In this document: positions 50,515 to 60,099 of the stretch, one piece after another
How the letters are laid out: each line of letters starts with the position of its first letter
Numbering within the stretch: the stretch's first letter is position 1
Source of the DNA: OFTM10 sp964344055
GTDB taxonomy: Bacteria > Actinomycetota > Acidimicrobiia > Acidimicrobiales > Aldehydirespiratoraceae
Length of the DNA: 64,000 nucleotides
Direction of reading: 5' to 3'
Assembly: GCA_964344055.1 (NCBI GenBank)
Contig: CAYFLT010000003.1
Coordinates: forward strand, 84,388-148,387
Position numbers and translations under genes: made by a program
The notes under the pieces: model-generated
What the model was told of the DNA's origin: nothing
Database searches by the model: none
The model's input: the letters and a program-made list of their open reading frames with translations, nothing else

Positions 50515-51087
50515 TCAGACCTCGAGCAGCTCCTCTTCTTTTTGGGCCTGCGCAGCGTCAATCATGGCAATGAATTCGTCTTTGATGCTGTCGAGCTTGC
50601 CTTCGGCACGCTGGACCTCGTCGGAGGAGACTCCCCCGTCGTCGGACAGGTCGTCAAGCTCCTTGCGGGAATGGCGGCGCACGCCGTGGATGTGCTGCTT
50701 GGCCTCCTCGGCCATACCACCCACGACTCTCACCAGTTCCCGACGGCGTTCTTCGGTGAGTGGCGGGAAGCTCAAGCGGATGATTCGTCCGTCGTTCGAC
50801 GGGCTCAGCCCCATGTTGGCGTTGATGATCGCCCGCTCGATCGCCTCGAGGTTGTTGATGTCGTGTGGGGTGACGATCAGCTGACGAGCTTCGGGCACCG
50901 CGAAGCTCGCCACCTCCTGCAACCGCATCTCGACGCCGTACGCCTCGATGGTGAGACGCTCGAACAGTGCCGACGACGCTCGGCCCGTGCGAACCGTGGA
51001 GAACTCACGCCGGGCGTGGGAAAGCGCACCCTCCATCTTCTCCCTGGCCTCCTCGAGGACCAGGTCCAGCATCTCTTCGTCACTCAT
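50515..51087 (-). CDS. frr: Ribosome recycling factor
   Basis: A 190-aa factor that splits post-termination ribosomes with EF-G. The sequence follows the family closely: HARREFSTVRTGRASSALFE, LIVTPHDINNLEAIERAII, RLSFPPLTEERRRELVR. AGAGGG lies before the ATG. It sits between pyrH and cdsA in the standard order. Confidence 0.96.
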   Translation of the reverse strand: MSDEEMLDLVLEEAREKMEGALSHARREFSTVRTGRASSALFERLTIEAYGVEMRLQEVASFAVPEARQLIVTPHDINNLEAIERAIINANMGLSPSNDGRIIRLSFPPLTEERRRELVRVVGGMAEEAKQHIHGVRRHSRKELDDLSDDGGVSSDEVQRAEGKLDSIKDEFIAMIDAAQAQKEEELLEV

Positions 51088-51141
51088 CGCTTGCCCTCTT
51101 GGCCTCCGGCCGGGCCGGGCGGCCCCGCTCCCTCGGGTCGC

Positions 51142-51909
51142 TCATGACGCTCCCCCTTGGTCATCGACGAGCGTACCCACTGCGCCGCCGGCGAGCAGGT
51201 TTTGGAGATTCCCCTCCCCCATCAGGTCGAAAACCACGATGGGCAGCTGGTTGTCCATGCAGAGTGAGATCGCGGTGGAATCCATCACCTTGAGACCCTT
51301 GTTCAGGACCTCGAGATAGGACACCCGATCGAGCTTGGTGGCACCGGGGTCGGTGCGCGGATCGGCGGTGTAGATGCCGTCGGTTCCCCCGTGCGTGCCC
51401 TTCAGGACGGCGTCGGCCTCGATCTCCACCGCCCGCAGCGAGGCCGCGGTGTCGGTGGTGAAGAACGGGTTGCCGGTGCCGCCGGCGAAGATCACGATGC
51501 GACCCTTCTCCAGATGACGGATGGCCCGGCGACGGATGTAGGGCTCGGCGATCTGCGCCATGTGAATGGCGCTCTGCACCCTGGTCGGGGCGCCCATCTG
51601 TTCGAGGGTGTCCTGAAGCGCCAGGCCGTTCATCACGGTGGCGAGCATGCCCATGTAGTCGGCCTGGGCCGGGTCCATGCCCTCGTCTGCGCCCTGGATG
51701 CCGCGCCAGATGTTGCCGCCGCCCACCACCACCGCGATGTCGACGTCGAACTGCTCCTTCGCGGCGACGACGTCCTCTGCGATGGCCCGCACCGTCGCCC
51801 CATCGATGCCGTGTTCGAGTGGGCCGGCGAACGCCTCACCGGAGAGCTTGAGCAACACACGCCCCCACCGGGCCGGTGCAGTTCCGCGGGCGGCCGCGCC
51901 GTCGCTCAT
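51142..51909 (-). CDS. pyrH: Uridylate kinase (UMP kinase)
   Basis: A 255-aa hexameric amino-acid-kinase-fold enzyme making UDP from UMP. Motifs: RVLLKLSGEAFAG, VVVGGGNIWRG, MGMLATVMNGLALQD, IFAGGTGNPFFTTDTAASLR and KVMDSTAISLCMDN. AGGAGAA precedes the ATG. It lies between tsf and frr. Confidence 0.96.
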   Translation of the reverse strand: MSDGAAARGTAPARWGRVLLKLSGEAFAGPLEHGIDGATVRAIAEDVVAAKEQFDVDIAVVVGGGNIWRGIQGADEGMDPAQADYMGMLATVMNGLALQDTLEQMGAPTRVQSAIHMAQIAEPYIRRRAIRHLEKGRIVIFAGGTGNPFFTTDTAASLRAVEIEADAVLKGTHGGTDGIYTADPRTDPGATKLDRVSYLEVLNKGLKVMDSTAISLCMDNQLPIVVFDLMGEGNLQNLLAGGAVGTLVDDQGGAS

Positions 51910-52030
51910 CTGTTGGTTCTCCTGTCGGTCGACCCGTGGGCGCGGGAAATCCGCTCACACTGGTCGATCATCTTCGTGCCCGCGACCGCCCGGCGCAACG
52001 CGGGCGCTTCGATGACGGCGACGAATCGGG

Positions 52031-52819
52031 TCAGCTGCCGATGATGACCTGGGAGAAGCGGACGATCGAACCGCCGCCGAGGCTGTCCTTCACTGCGACC
52101 TTGTCACCGTGGAGACCCTGTTCGAGCAGGACCCGCTCTCCGAGCCAACCGCGCATGCGGCCGTCGACGATCTTGTCCCAGGCCTGCTCGGGCTTGCCTT
52201 CTGCCTTGGTGATCTCGAGCAGCGAGGCGCGCTCCTTGGCGGCCTCCTCTTCGGGTACCTCGTCGGCCGACAGGTAGCTGGGCTTGGCGAACGCGATGTG
52301 GAGGGCCACCTGGTGCAGGTCGTCCTGGCTCACCCCGCTGCCCTCGACCACCACGGCGTTCACGCCGCGACCGTCCTGGACGTGCAGATAGGTGTCGAGC
52401 AAGTTGCCGTCGGCCGCCTCGATCCGCTCCACCGCGCCGAGCGCGATGTTCTCCTTGATCGTCACCTTGAGGTCGTCGAGCGCCTCTCCGTGGGCATCGA
52501 CTGCCCCCGTACCGTCGGCCAGCACCGCATCGGCGAGCGTCTGGGCCAAACCGGTGACGGCCTCGTTCTTGGCAGAGAAGTCGGTCTCGGTCTTGATCTG
52601 GACCAGCGCGACCGAGTTGCCGTCGACGGCGATGGCGATGGTGCCTTCGTCGTTGTCGCGATCGCCGCGATCGGCAGCCTTCGCCAGGCCCTTTTCACGG
52701 AGCAGCTGGGTGGCGGCCTCCATGTCACCGTCGCACTCCACGAGTGCCTTCTTGGCGTCCATCATTCCGGCGCCCGTCGCGTCGCGCAGGGCCTTGACGT
52801 CCTTGGCGGAAATCGACAT
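52031..52819 (-). CDS. tsf: Elongation factor Ts
   Basis: A 262-aa nucleotide-exchange factor for EF-Tu. The N-terminal UBA-like domain reads VKALRDATGAGMMDAKKALV, and the core carries VQIKTETDFSAKNEAV (the TDFVA region). AAGGAA lies 8 nt before the ATG. It follows rpsB, as in most bacteria. Confidence 0.96.
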   Translation of the reverse strand: MSISAKDVKALRDATGAGMMDAKKALVECDGDMEAATQLLREKGLAKAADRGDRDNDEGTIAIAVDGNSVALVQIKTETDFSAKNEAVTGLAQTLADAVLADGTGAVDAHGEALDDLKVTIKENIALGAVERIEAADGNLLDTYLHVQDGRGVNAVVVEGSGVSQDDLHQVALHIAFAKPSYLSADEVPEEEAAKERASLLEITKAEGKPEQAWDKIVDGRMRGWLGERVLLEQGLHGDKVAVKDSLGGGSIVRFSQVIIGS

Positions 52820-52909
52820 CGATTCGTTCCTTGATTGATTGAAGAGCTGAGCTTGTCTGAGAGCTTGTATCGAGCGTGTTCGAGCGTCCGTTTCCGGGAC
52901 CGGCTCGAG

Positions 52910-53845
52910 TCAGGCTTCCGGGGTTCCCTCGTCGCCGGCCTGGGGCAGGGCGTCGTCGGCCGATTCCGCCGGAGCTTCCTCCGCGGCGGCCTTCTCGGCC
53001 GGAGCAGCATCTGCGTCGGCCTTGGCCGCGGCGATGCGAGCTTCGCGCTCGGCGGCCTGGGCGGCAGCCTCGGCGCGCGCTTTGGCCTGCTGCTCGGCGA
53101 CTTCGGCTTCCTGGAGCGCGTTGCGCTGGGCGACGTCGCCGGATGCCTCGGCCTTCTTCGAGCGGATGAAGCGGCCCTCGAGCACGGCATCGCTGATGAC
53201 CCGGCTCATGAGCTCACCGGCGCGGATGGCGTCGTCGTTACCGGGGATCGCATAGTCGACGAGATCGGGATCGCAGTTGGTGTCGACCACGGCAACGATC
53301 GGAATGCCGATCTTGCGGGCCTCGGTGACCGCGATGTGCTCCTTCTTCGTGTCGAGCACGAAGACGGCCTGGGGCAGCTTCTCCATGTCGCGGATGCCGC
53401 CGAGGTTGCGCTCGAGCTTGGCGAGCTCCCGGCTGATCAGCAGCGCTTCCTTCTTCGGCATGGCATCGAGCTCACCGGAGTCGCGCATGCGGCGGTACTC
53501 CTGCATCTTGCCGACCCGCTTGGAGATCGTCTGGAAGTTGGTGAGCATGCCGCCGAGCCACCGCTCGTTGATGTAGGGCATGTTGCACCGCTCGGCGTAG
53601 GACTGGATGGAGTCCTGGGCCTGCTTCTTGGTGCCGATGAACAGCACGGTGCCGCCGTTGGCGACGAGATCGCGCACGAAGACGTATGACGCCTCGAGGT
53701 GGTTCAGCGTCTGGTGGAGGTCCACGATGTGGATGCCGGACCGCTCGCCGTGGATGAACCGCTTCATCTTCGGGTTCCAACGGCGGGTCTGATGGCCGAA
53801 GTGAACGCCGGCCTCCAGCAACTGCTTCATGGAGATGACTGCCAT
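52910..53845 (-). CDS. rpsB: 30S ribosomal protein S2 with charged C-terminal extension
   Basis: A 311-aa protein. The S2 core begins MKQLLEAGVHFGHQTRRWNP and includes NGGTVLFIGTKKQAQDSI, NERWLGGMLTNF and DTNCDPDLVDYAIPGNDDA. An ~80-residue Ala/Glu/Lys-rich tail follows the core. The ATG at 53845 with GGGAG 6 nt upstream is the start; the frame is open further but not homologous. Confidence 0.96.
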   Translation of the reverse strand: MAVISMKQLLEAGVHFGHQTRRWNPKMKRFIHGERSGIHIVDLHQTLNHLEASYVFVRDLVANGGTVLFIGTKKQAQDSIQSYAERCNMPYINERWLGGMLTNFQTISKRVGKMQEYRRMRDSGELDAMPKKEALLISRELAKLERNLGGIRDMEKLPQAVFVLDTKKEHIAVTEARKIGIPIVAVVDTNCDPDLVDYAIPGNDDAIRAGELMSRVISDAVLEGRFIRSKKAEASGDVAQRNALQEAEVAEQQAKARAEAAAQAAEREARIAAAKADADAAPAEKAAAEEAPAESADDALPQAGDEGTPEA

Positions 53846-54025
53846 GACTAACTCCCGGTTGTTGCGACCCCCGCCGGACGCCGAGGCGACCGGGTGTGGC
53901 AGGAGCCCTACTCGATCCACCGCCGCCCGTCTGGCAGCGTGAGGGGCCCGAATGGACCGCCGAAAAGTGTATCGGCACCGGATGCGGCGTCCTCCTGCAT
54001 CGTCCACGATCGGCACGGGGCCAGC

Positions 54026-55687
54026 TCACCCGGCCAGATCCGCAACGGCGAGCGTCCCGGCGGCGGCGTATTCGAGGTACTCGACCGCCAGCGGCCACGA
54101 CGCATCCAGCAGGCGATCGATCACCCCCTCACAGGCCGGCGGAAGGTGCGCCAGGGCCAAGGCCACCTCGCGGCCGGCCGCCGGTGATCCGATCAGATCG
54201 TCGTGGGCGCCGATCGGCATCGAGCCGCCCACGATCACCTGGCGCGCACCGCCGACTCGGGTGGTTCGGGCGGGCACCACGACATCGCCCCGGGCACCGA
54301 CCGTCACCGCATGTATTCCTGGCGGGAAGGGGAGCTCGGCAGTGTCGCCGGCGAATCCGGATCGGGAGAGATCTTCGATCACCGGGGCTCGGAGCAGATG
54401 CCCAGGGTGCACACTGTCCAGCACGACTCCTGCCGCGGCGCCCGGACCAGCACGCTGCAGCGCCTCCACCAACTCCGCACTCGGTGTCCCTTGATGGGGT
54501 GACGCGAAGGTGATGGCGACGTCTACGGGCACCCTCGAGAGATCGACCCGGTGCAGTGCGTGGCGAAGGACGAGCCCTCCCAGGCTGTGGCCGTAGACAT
54601 CGATGGTCGTTCCGGGAGCGGCGGCGGCGATCGCCTCGATCGTCGCCGCGAGTTCCTCGATCGCCCCTTCGATGGGACCGTGGGTGGCGTTCGACTCGTA
54701 TGGCGACGAGATCAACGCGGCGGTCCAGTCCGACGGTGCGGTCGGCGGGACGATCCCGCCGGAATAGCTGAAACGCACGACGTCCGACTCCAGATAGCCG
54801 TGTTCACCGAAGGCGAGTTGGGCGAAGGCGCTCGGATCCGACGACGACGAGTCGAGGCCGTCGACCACGAGCGCGATTCGACGCTCGACCGGGGCCCCCA
54901 CCGTTCGGCCCGCTTCCGTGCAGGGGGGCGGGTGGAGTGCATGCCTGAGCGCGGCCGTGACCTCGGCCAGGAGACGATCGGGGTCTGCCTCTCTGGCGAG
55001 AGCGAGTAGCACTTCGGCCGATCGTTCGAGCTCCCGGAGCCGCGCTGCGGGATCCACCCGATCCCAAGCCGCTTCGGGGAGGGCCGCGACCGCTGCTGCC
55101 ACCGATCGGACGGCGGGCCACGGTCCCCCACCGCTGCTACCGGACCATCGGTCGAGAAGGGCGAGTCGTTCCGAGCGCTCCTCGAGGTCGACATATCGCG
55201 CTCTCGCCTCGGCGTCTTCGATGGGGATGAGCTCGAGGTGGACCACCCGGACACCGAAGAGGGAGGCCGGATCCACGTACTCTCCGTCGATCCGCGTGCC
55301 GAAGTGGAACGGTCCCCCGGTGCGGGCCACCGGATCCCCGGACACCACGACGTCTCCGCGTCGCACGACGAAGTGGTCCACGAAGCTGTACGTACTGAGC
55401 AGCCCGCCGCCATGATCGACGGTGACGTGCAAGCCGCCGCCGACCGGTCCGGCGAAGATCACCACACCGGCACCGGCGGCCATGACCGTCGCACCTGGGG
55501 CAGTGGCGTATTCGATACCACGGTTGCCAGCGCCGTAGCGCCCGTCGGGCGGCCGGAACGGGTCCAGGACCGATGCGTCGGTGGGTGGCCGCAGCGCGAC
55601 CTCGGTGGCCGCAGCCGGAGGCGGCGTCAGGAAGGTCGTAGCGAGCGCGAAAACGACGATGACGATGGATGAGGAGATGCGAGACAC
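54026..55687 (-). CDS. Exported M23-like domain fused to an alpha/beta-hydrolase (lipase-like) domain
   Basis: A 553-aa secreted protein. A signal peptide is evident (hydrophobic core, then PPAAA). Residues about 35-145 resemble an M23/LytM peptidase, but the metal ligands look changed: the usual HxGxD is NRGIEYA and the HxH is GPFHFG, so activity is doubtful and a wall-binding role is possible. After a helical linker, a C-terminal alpha/beta-hydrolase of PGAP1/lipase style has nucleophile Ser in YGHSLGGLVLRHAL and ASPHQGTP. Start GTG. M23 proteins normally occupy this site before rpsB; the lipase fusion is unusual. Confidence 0.8.
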   Translation of the reverse strand: MSRISSSIVIVVFALATTFLTPPPAAATEVALRPPTDASVLDPFRPPDGRYGAGNRGIEYATAPGATVMAAGAGVVIFAGPVGGGLHVTVDHGGGLLSTYSFVDHFVVRRGDVVVSGDPVARTGGPFHFGTRIDGEYVDPASLFGVRVVHLELIPIEDAEARARYVDLEERSERLALLDRWSGSSGGGPWPAVRSVAAAVAALPEAAWDRVDPAARLRELERSAEVLLALAREADPDRLLAEVTAALRHALHPPPCTEAGRTVGAPVERRIALVVDGLDSSSSDPSAFAQLAFGEHGYLESDVVRFSYSGGIVPPTAPSDWTAALISSPYESNATHGPIEGAIEELAATIEAIAAAAPGTTIDVYGHSLGGLVLRHALHRVDLSRVPVDVAITFASPHQGTPSAELVEALQRAGPGAAAGVVLDSVHPGHLLRAPVIEDLSRSGFAGDTAELPFPPGIHAVTVGARGDVVVPARTTRVGGARQVIVGGSMPIGAHDDLIGSPAAGREVALALAHLPPACEGVIDRLLDASWPLAVEYLEYAAAGTLAVADLAG

Positions 55688-55779
55688 GGGAACCCCGATT
55701 CACGGTGTGGATCCGGGGGAAGTGTCGTGTCGGAGAAGTGCCGCGTCAGGAGCGGCGGGCCGGGGTCGCCGACGCCGGG

Positions 55780-56556
55780 CTAGGCGGGCTCTCGCTCCGC
55801 CGCGCTGATCCGTGACCGGAGCTGGAGGACGGCCTTGGTGTGGATCTGACAGACCCGGCTCTCGGTGACACCCAGGACTCGGCCGATCTCGGCCAGGGTG
55901 AGACCCTCGTAGTAGTAGAGGGTGAGAACGATCTTCTCCCGCTCGGGCATCCGGTTGATCGACTCGGCGAGGATCTGACGCATCTCCTCGACCTCGTACA
56001 CGCCCATGGGCCCGTCGTTGGTGTCGGCCACGGTGTCGCCGAGAGTGACCGATTCTCCCCGCTCTCCGCCCGAGAGCATCTCGTCGAGTGCAGCCACGCC
56101 GACGAAGGAGATCTGGCTGAGTGTGGTCTGGAGTTGCTGTTCGGTGACACCCATCTCCTCGGCCACCTCGCGGTCGGTCGGGGCCCGGTGGTGTTCGGCC
56201 TCGAGCTTGGCCATCGCCCGTTCGAGAGTGCGGGCCTTCGAGCGGACTGACCGCGGCACCCAGTCGATCGACCGGAGCTCGTCGAGGATGGCTCCCTTGA
56301 TGCGTGCGATGGCGTAGGTCTCGAACTTGTAGCCCCGCTCGGGGTCGAACTTCTCGATCGCGTCGATCAGGCCGAAGACCCCGAAGCTCACGAGGTCGGA
56401 CTGCTCGACGTTCCGGGGGAGGCCGACGCCGACCCGACCGGCGACGTACTTCACGAGCGGCGAGTACTGGATGATCAACTTGTCGCGGAGCTCGCGCGAG
56501 CGAGTGCGCTTGAAGTCGGACCAGAGTGCTTCGATCTCGTCGGCTTGGTCGGTCAC
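55780..56556 (-). CDS. whiG: RNA polymerase sigma factor, WhiG/FliA (sigma-28) family
   Basis: A 258-aa sigma factor. Region 2 is in YSPLVKYVAGRVGVGLPRNV and DLVSFGVFGLIDAIEKFDPE plus RGYKFETYAIARIKGAILDE; region 3 includes VPRSVRSKARTLERA; region 4 is EIGRVLGVTESRVCQIHTKA. The motifs are those of WhiG (Streptomyces sporulation) and FliA (motility). With a che operon nearby, control of motility or chemotaxis genes is plausible but unproven. Start GTG, with the ribosome site inside the xerC stop region. Confidence 0.93.
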   Translation of the reverse strand: MTDQADEIEALWSDFKRTRSRELRDKLIIQYSPLVKYVAGRVGVGLPRNVEQSDLVSFGVFGLIDAIEKFDPERGYKFETYAIARIKGAILDELRSIDWVPRSVRSKARTLERAMAKLEAEHHRAPTDREVAEEMGVTEQQLQTTLSQISFVGVAALDEMLSGGERGESVTLGDTVADTNDGPMGVYEVEEMRQILAESINRMPEREKIVLTLYYYEGLTLAEIGRVLGVTESRVCQIHTKAVLQLRSRISAAEREPA

Positions 56557-56568
56557 GTTTGGCGGTCC

Positions 56569-57438
56569 CTAGCCGCGGGGGTGGGTCGTTCGATGGACCT
56601 CGCGCAGCCGTTCACGACTGACACGGGTGTAGATCTGGGTGGTGGAAAGGTCGGCGTGTCCCAACAATTCCTGTACAGCACGCAAGTCGGCACCTCCGTC
56701 CAAAAGATGAGTGGCAAAGGTATGCCGAAGCGCATGGGGATGGGTGGGATTCGGTGCCCGTCGGTCGATGATACGCCTCACGTCGCGTGGCGAAAGTGCT
56801 CTCCCTCTGCGGTTGAGGAAGATGCGGTCGCCGGGCGATTCGACGCCGGCGAAGTGGGAGCGACCGTCCCGCAACCATTCTCTCAGCGCATCGCCGGCCG
56901 GCTCCGAGAGCGGCACCCGGCGCTGTTTGGAACCCTTGCCCCACACGGTGATGGTGGCGCCATCGGCGCTGAGGTCCGACCGGGTCAACCCGCAGAGCTC
57001 ACTGACTCGGAGGCCGCTGCCGTAGAGGAGTTCCACGACCGCTCGGTCCCGGAGGAGGACCGCGGGGTGGTCGTCCACGTGGCTCGAGCCCTCGATGAGC
57101 GTGTCGAGTTCCGACGACGAGAGCACCCGTGGCAGCGTCGATGCCCCGCGTGGCGCGGTGAGCGATGCGGTGGGGTCCGTGTCGACCCGGTCGGAACGGC
57201 GGGCCCAGTCGAAGTAGCGCCGAAGAACCGACGCCTTGCGGGCAGTGGTGCGGCGCGCGTACCCCGACTGCTCGAGATACCGGCGCAGATGTCGGCGGCT
57301 GACGTCGCGGGGCCCATGACAGCCGGTCTCCTCGAGCCAGACGAACGCGGCCTCGGCGTCGCGTGCGTAGACGGCGCGGGTCGAGTCCGCGACCCGAGTG
57401 AGCGACTCGAGCCACAACGGCAGGTCCCATGCAGCCAC
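56569..57438 (-). CDS. xerC: Tyrosine recombinase XerC-type
   Basis: A 289-aa site-specific recombinase for chromosome-dimer resolution. SAM-like N-terminal domain, then catalytic residues in order: Arg in YGSGLRVSELCGL, Lys in GKGSKQR, HxxR in HALRHTFATHLLDGG, His in LLGHADLSTTQ and Tyr in IYTRVS. It lies between dprA and whiG, a conserved place. Start GTG at 57438 is leaderless by an exactly placed -10-like box. Confidence 0.93.
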   Translation of the reverse strand: MAAWDLPLWLESLTRVADSTRAVYARDAEAAFVWLEETGCHGPRDVSRRHLRRYLEQSGYARRTTARKASVLRRYFDWARRSDRVDTDPTASLTAPRGASTLPRVLSSSELDTLIEGSSHVDDHPAVLLRDRAVVELLYGSGLRVSELCGLTRSDLSADGATITVWGKGSKQRRVPLSEPAGDALREWLRDGRSHFAGVESPGDRIFLNRRGRALSPRDVRRIIDRRAPNPTHPHALRHTFATHLLDGGADLRAVQELLGHADLSTTQIYTRVSRERLREVHRTTHPRG

Positions 57439-57444
57439 CCCTGC

Positions 57445-57450
57445 ACACTA
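57445..57450 (-). promoter_or_regulatory. Putative -10 box of xerC (leaderless)
   Basis: TAGTGT on the minus strand ends exactly 7 nt before the GTG at 57438, predicting +1 at the start codon. Confidence 0.45.
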
Positions 57451-57534
57451 TCCCCTCACGCGTGGTGTTCCAGTCACCACGCTTCGTGGACGCGTGCGCG
57501 CGATCCGTCACCCCATTTCGCGGCCCTCGCCCGC

Positions 57535-58524
57535 TCACGACCGACGGACCCTTCCGCCGTCGATCGCGGACAGCACGGTGGCCGCATCACCCTTCGGCAG
57601 CCTCTGTTCACGCGTGCGCTTGGCCGTGCGGTCGACGGTCGACAGCCCGAGGGCCATCAGAACATCGTCGGGGCCTCGGACCGGGGCACAACCATCGGCC
57701 AACAACTGGTTCGTACCCGCCGCCGCCGGATTGCGAACCGAACCGGGCACGGCCATCACCTCGACGCCACGCCGTATCGCCTGCTCGACCGTGAGGAGCG
57801 AACCTCCGGTCGCCCGCGACTCGACCACCACCAGCAGGTCGGCGAACGCAGCGATCAGCCGGTTGCGCGCCGGGAACCGCCACGGTTCCGGCCGTGCCCC
57901 CGGCGGAGCTTCGCTGATGAGGCAGCCGGTCTCCGCAACCCGCGCCCAGAGATCACCGTGGGCCTTCGGGTAGACCACGTCGGGGCCGCTGCCGACGACC
58001 GCCATCGGCGGCGCACCGCGGGCGGCCACCACACCCCGGTGGGCAGCCCCGTCCACTCCCTTTGCCAGGCCGCTCACCACCACCACTCCTGCTTCTGCCA
58101 GTGCCGCGCCGAGTTCGTAGGCGATCTCGCGACCCGGTCCCGAGCAGCGGCGGGTTCCCACGATCGCCACGCGGGGCAGGTCCCGTTCCGGGACGGTTCC
58201 GAGCCGGAACAGGACGGGGGCGGGGTCGACGTCGTCGAGGAGATCCGCTGGGTGGTCGTGGTCGTGCCATGAGGTCACGCTGACTCCCAGCTCCCTCAGC
58301 TCGGCGTCGACCTCGACGAGATCGATCGCCGCCACTGCATCCGACCACGATCCGGCGATGTCGGCACCGACCACCTCCGCCCCTACCCGGCCGGACCCGA
58401 CCCGGTCGAATGCATCCTCGACATCGTGATGCCGAAGGAGGCGGGCCAGCCGGCGGATCGACATCGCGTCGAGCCGGGCCAAGGTGGTGAGGCGGGCCGC
58501 GTCAGTCGACCCTGCATCAGCCAT
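57535..58524 (-). CDS. dprA: DNA-processing protein DprA
   Basis: A 329-aa protein that loads RecA on incoming single-stranded DNA. Rossmann-like core motifs: VAIVGTRRCSGPGREIAYEL, VVSGLAKGVDGAAHRG, SGPDVVYP, SEAPPGARPEPWRFPARNRL and GSLLTVEQAIRRG. The ATG at 58524 overlaps the end of comM by 8 nt; a longer in-frame start lies inside comM. Confidence 0.94.
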   Translation of the reverse strand: MADAGSTDAARLTTLARLDAMSIRRLARLLRHHDVEDAFDRVGSGRVGAEVVGADIAGSWSDAVAAIDLVEVDAELRELGVSVTSWHDHDHPADLLDDVDPAPVLFRLGTVPERDLPRVAIVGTRRCSGPGREIAYELGAALAEAGVVVVSGLAKGVDGAAHRGVVAARGAPPMAVVGSGPDVVYPKAHGDLWARVAETGCLISEAPPGARPEPWRFPARNRLIAAFADLLVVVESRATGGSLLTVEQAIRRGVEVMAVPGSVRNPAAAGTNQLLADGCAPVRGPDDVLMALGLSTVDRTAKRTREQRLPKGDAATVLSAIDGGRVRRS

Positions 58525-60025
58525 CGGTGCCACCGATCGGAGGGCGGGCGCGGAGTCCGAGGGCTGCGCCGACGTCCTCCAATCGCAGACCGGGCTGGGC
58601 ATCGTCGAGGTCACGGATCGTGCGGGCGACGCAGCGCACCCGCCGAAGCCCACGTGCGCTCAGGCGACCCGCGGCGAGGGCGTCGGCCACCAGCTCCTTC
58701 GCGTCGGGCTCGAGCGACGCGAACTCGTCGAGCCCGGCGTCGTCGAGCGCCGAGTTGCACCGCACCCCCCGCTCCGCCGCCAGCAACCGCACCCACTCGA
58801 CCCGCTCGGCGACCACTGCCGACGCCTCGCCGGGGGCGTCGTCGAGCAGGGCGGTCGGCGAGGGTCGGTCGACGTGGACCATGAGGTCGATCCGGTCGAG
58901 CAGCGGGCCCGACACCCGGCGGGCGTAACGAGCCCTGACCGATGGCGGACACCGGCACCCGACCTCGCCACCTGCGCCACATGGGCAGGGGTTCATCGCC
59001 GCGACGAGCAGAACCCTGGCCGGCTGCTTCTGCATCCCCCGGCTGCGGGCGACCCGCACCACCCCCTCCTCGAGAGGTTGACGGAGTGCGTCGAGCACGC
59101 TGGGTGCGAACTCACCGACCTCATCGAGAAAGAGGACACCGCCGGTGGCGCAGCTCACCTCACCCGGACGGGCCAGGCCGGTACCCCCGCCGATCAGGGC
59201 CGCCATCGATGCCCCATGGTGAGGAGCCCGGAAGGGCGGAGTGGTGACCAGCCCCGACGGCGGGAGCGCCAGCCCCGCCGCGCTGTGGACCCTGGTGACC
59301 TCGAGCGCCTCTTCGTGGCCCAGCATGGGAAGAAGGCTGGGCAGGCGCTGCGCCAGCATCGTCTTGCCCGCGCCCGGGGGCCCGACCAGAAGGAGGTGAT
59401 GTCCACCGGCAGCCGCGATCTCCAATGCCGCCCGGGCAGTGTGTTGACCCTTGACGTCGGCGAGATCCGGCAAGGGCACGACCGGGTCCGGGGTGAGGTC
59501 GAAGTCGATGGCCGGCCAGGGCCACCCCTCCACCAGGGTGGCCCTGACTTCCCGGAGATGGCCGACCGGGCGCACCCGCGAACCGGCGACGAGTGTGGTG
59601 ACCCGTGCGTCGCTCTTGGGAACCACCACCCGCGGCGCCCGGACCGCGTCGACCATGGGCAAGGCACCAGGCACACTGCGCACGGAGCCGTCGAGACCCA
59701 GCTCGCCGAAGGCGCCGAGACCCTCGAGCGAACTGGCCGGGACCTGACCCGACGCGGTCAGCACCCCGAGCGCGATGGGCAGATCGAGACCGGCGCCCAC
59801 CTTCGGGACGTCGCCCGGGGCGAGATTGACGGTGATCCGGTTCTTCGGCCACTCGAGTTCGCTGGAAACGATGGCCGCCCGGACCCGATCACGGGCCTCA
59901 CGGCAGGACGTGTCGGGCAACCCGACGATGGTGAAGCTCGGGAGCCCGTCGGCCACATGGACCTCGACGGACACCGAGCGGCCGTCGACGCCGGAGAGCG
60001 TGGACGACGGAACGGTGGCAAGCAC
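58517..60025 (-). CDS. comM: ComM/YifB-type Mg-chelatase-like AAA ATPase
   Basis: A 502-aa helicase-like AAA protein aiding branch migration during transformation. N-terminal LonC-like domain (GLPDTSCREARDRVRAAI), Walker A VGPPGAGKTMLAQRLPSLL, Walker B VLFLDEVGEF, FRAPHHGAS, and zinc-like cysteines in NPCPCGAGGEVGCRCPP; C-terminal Mg-chelatase segment with GLRRVRCVARTI. The GTG at 60025 is preferred because GGAGG lies 5 nt upstream and the product begins LATVPSSTLSGVDG; a TTG at 60040 is the alternative. It overlaps dprA by 8 nt. Confidence 0.93.
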   Translation of the reverse strand: MLATVPSSTLSGVDGRSVSVEVHVADGLPSFTIVGLPDTSCREARDRVRAAIVSSELEWPKNRITVNLAPGDVPKVGAGLDLPIALGVLTASGQVPASSLEGLGAFGELGLDGSVRSVPGALPMVDAVRAPRVVVPKSDARVTTLVAGSRVRPVGHLREVRATLVEGWPWPAIDFDLTPDPVVPLPDLADVKGQHTARAALEIAAAGGHHLLLVGPPGAGKTMLAQRLPSLLPMLGHEEALEVTRVHSAAGLALPPSGLVTTPPFRAPHHGASMAALIGGGTGLARPGEVSCATGGVLFLDEVGEFAPSVLDALRQPLEEGVVRVARSRGMQKQPARVLLVAAMNPCPCGAGGEVGCRCPPSVRARYARRVSGPLLDRIDLMVHVDRPSPTALLDDAPGEASAVVAERVEWVRLLAAERGVRCNSALDDAGLDEFASLEPDAKELVADALAAGRLSARGLRRVRCVARTIRDLDDAQPGLRLEDVGAALGLRARPPIGGTDG

Positions 60026-60099
60026 GGCAACCTCCGACAATCGGTGTGGTGGAGGTGCCCGCTTTTCGGCGCGGCCACGAGCGCGCTGATCACCCTACG

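Noticed and set aside
56545..58272. 575-codon plus-strand frame opposite xerC and dprA
   Set aside because: No domain character; both minus-strand genes are intact with catalytic residues.
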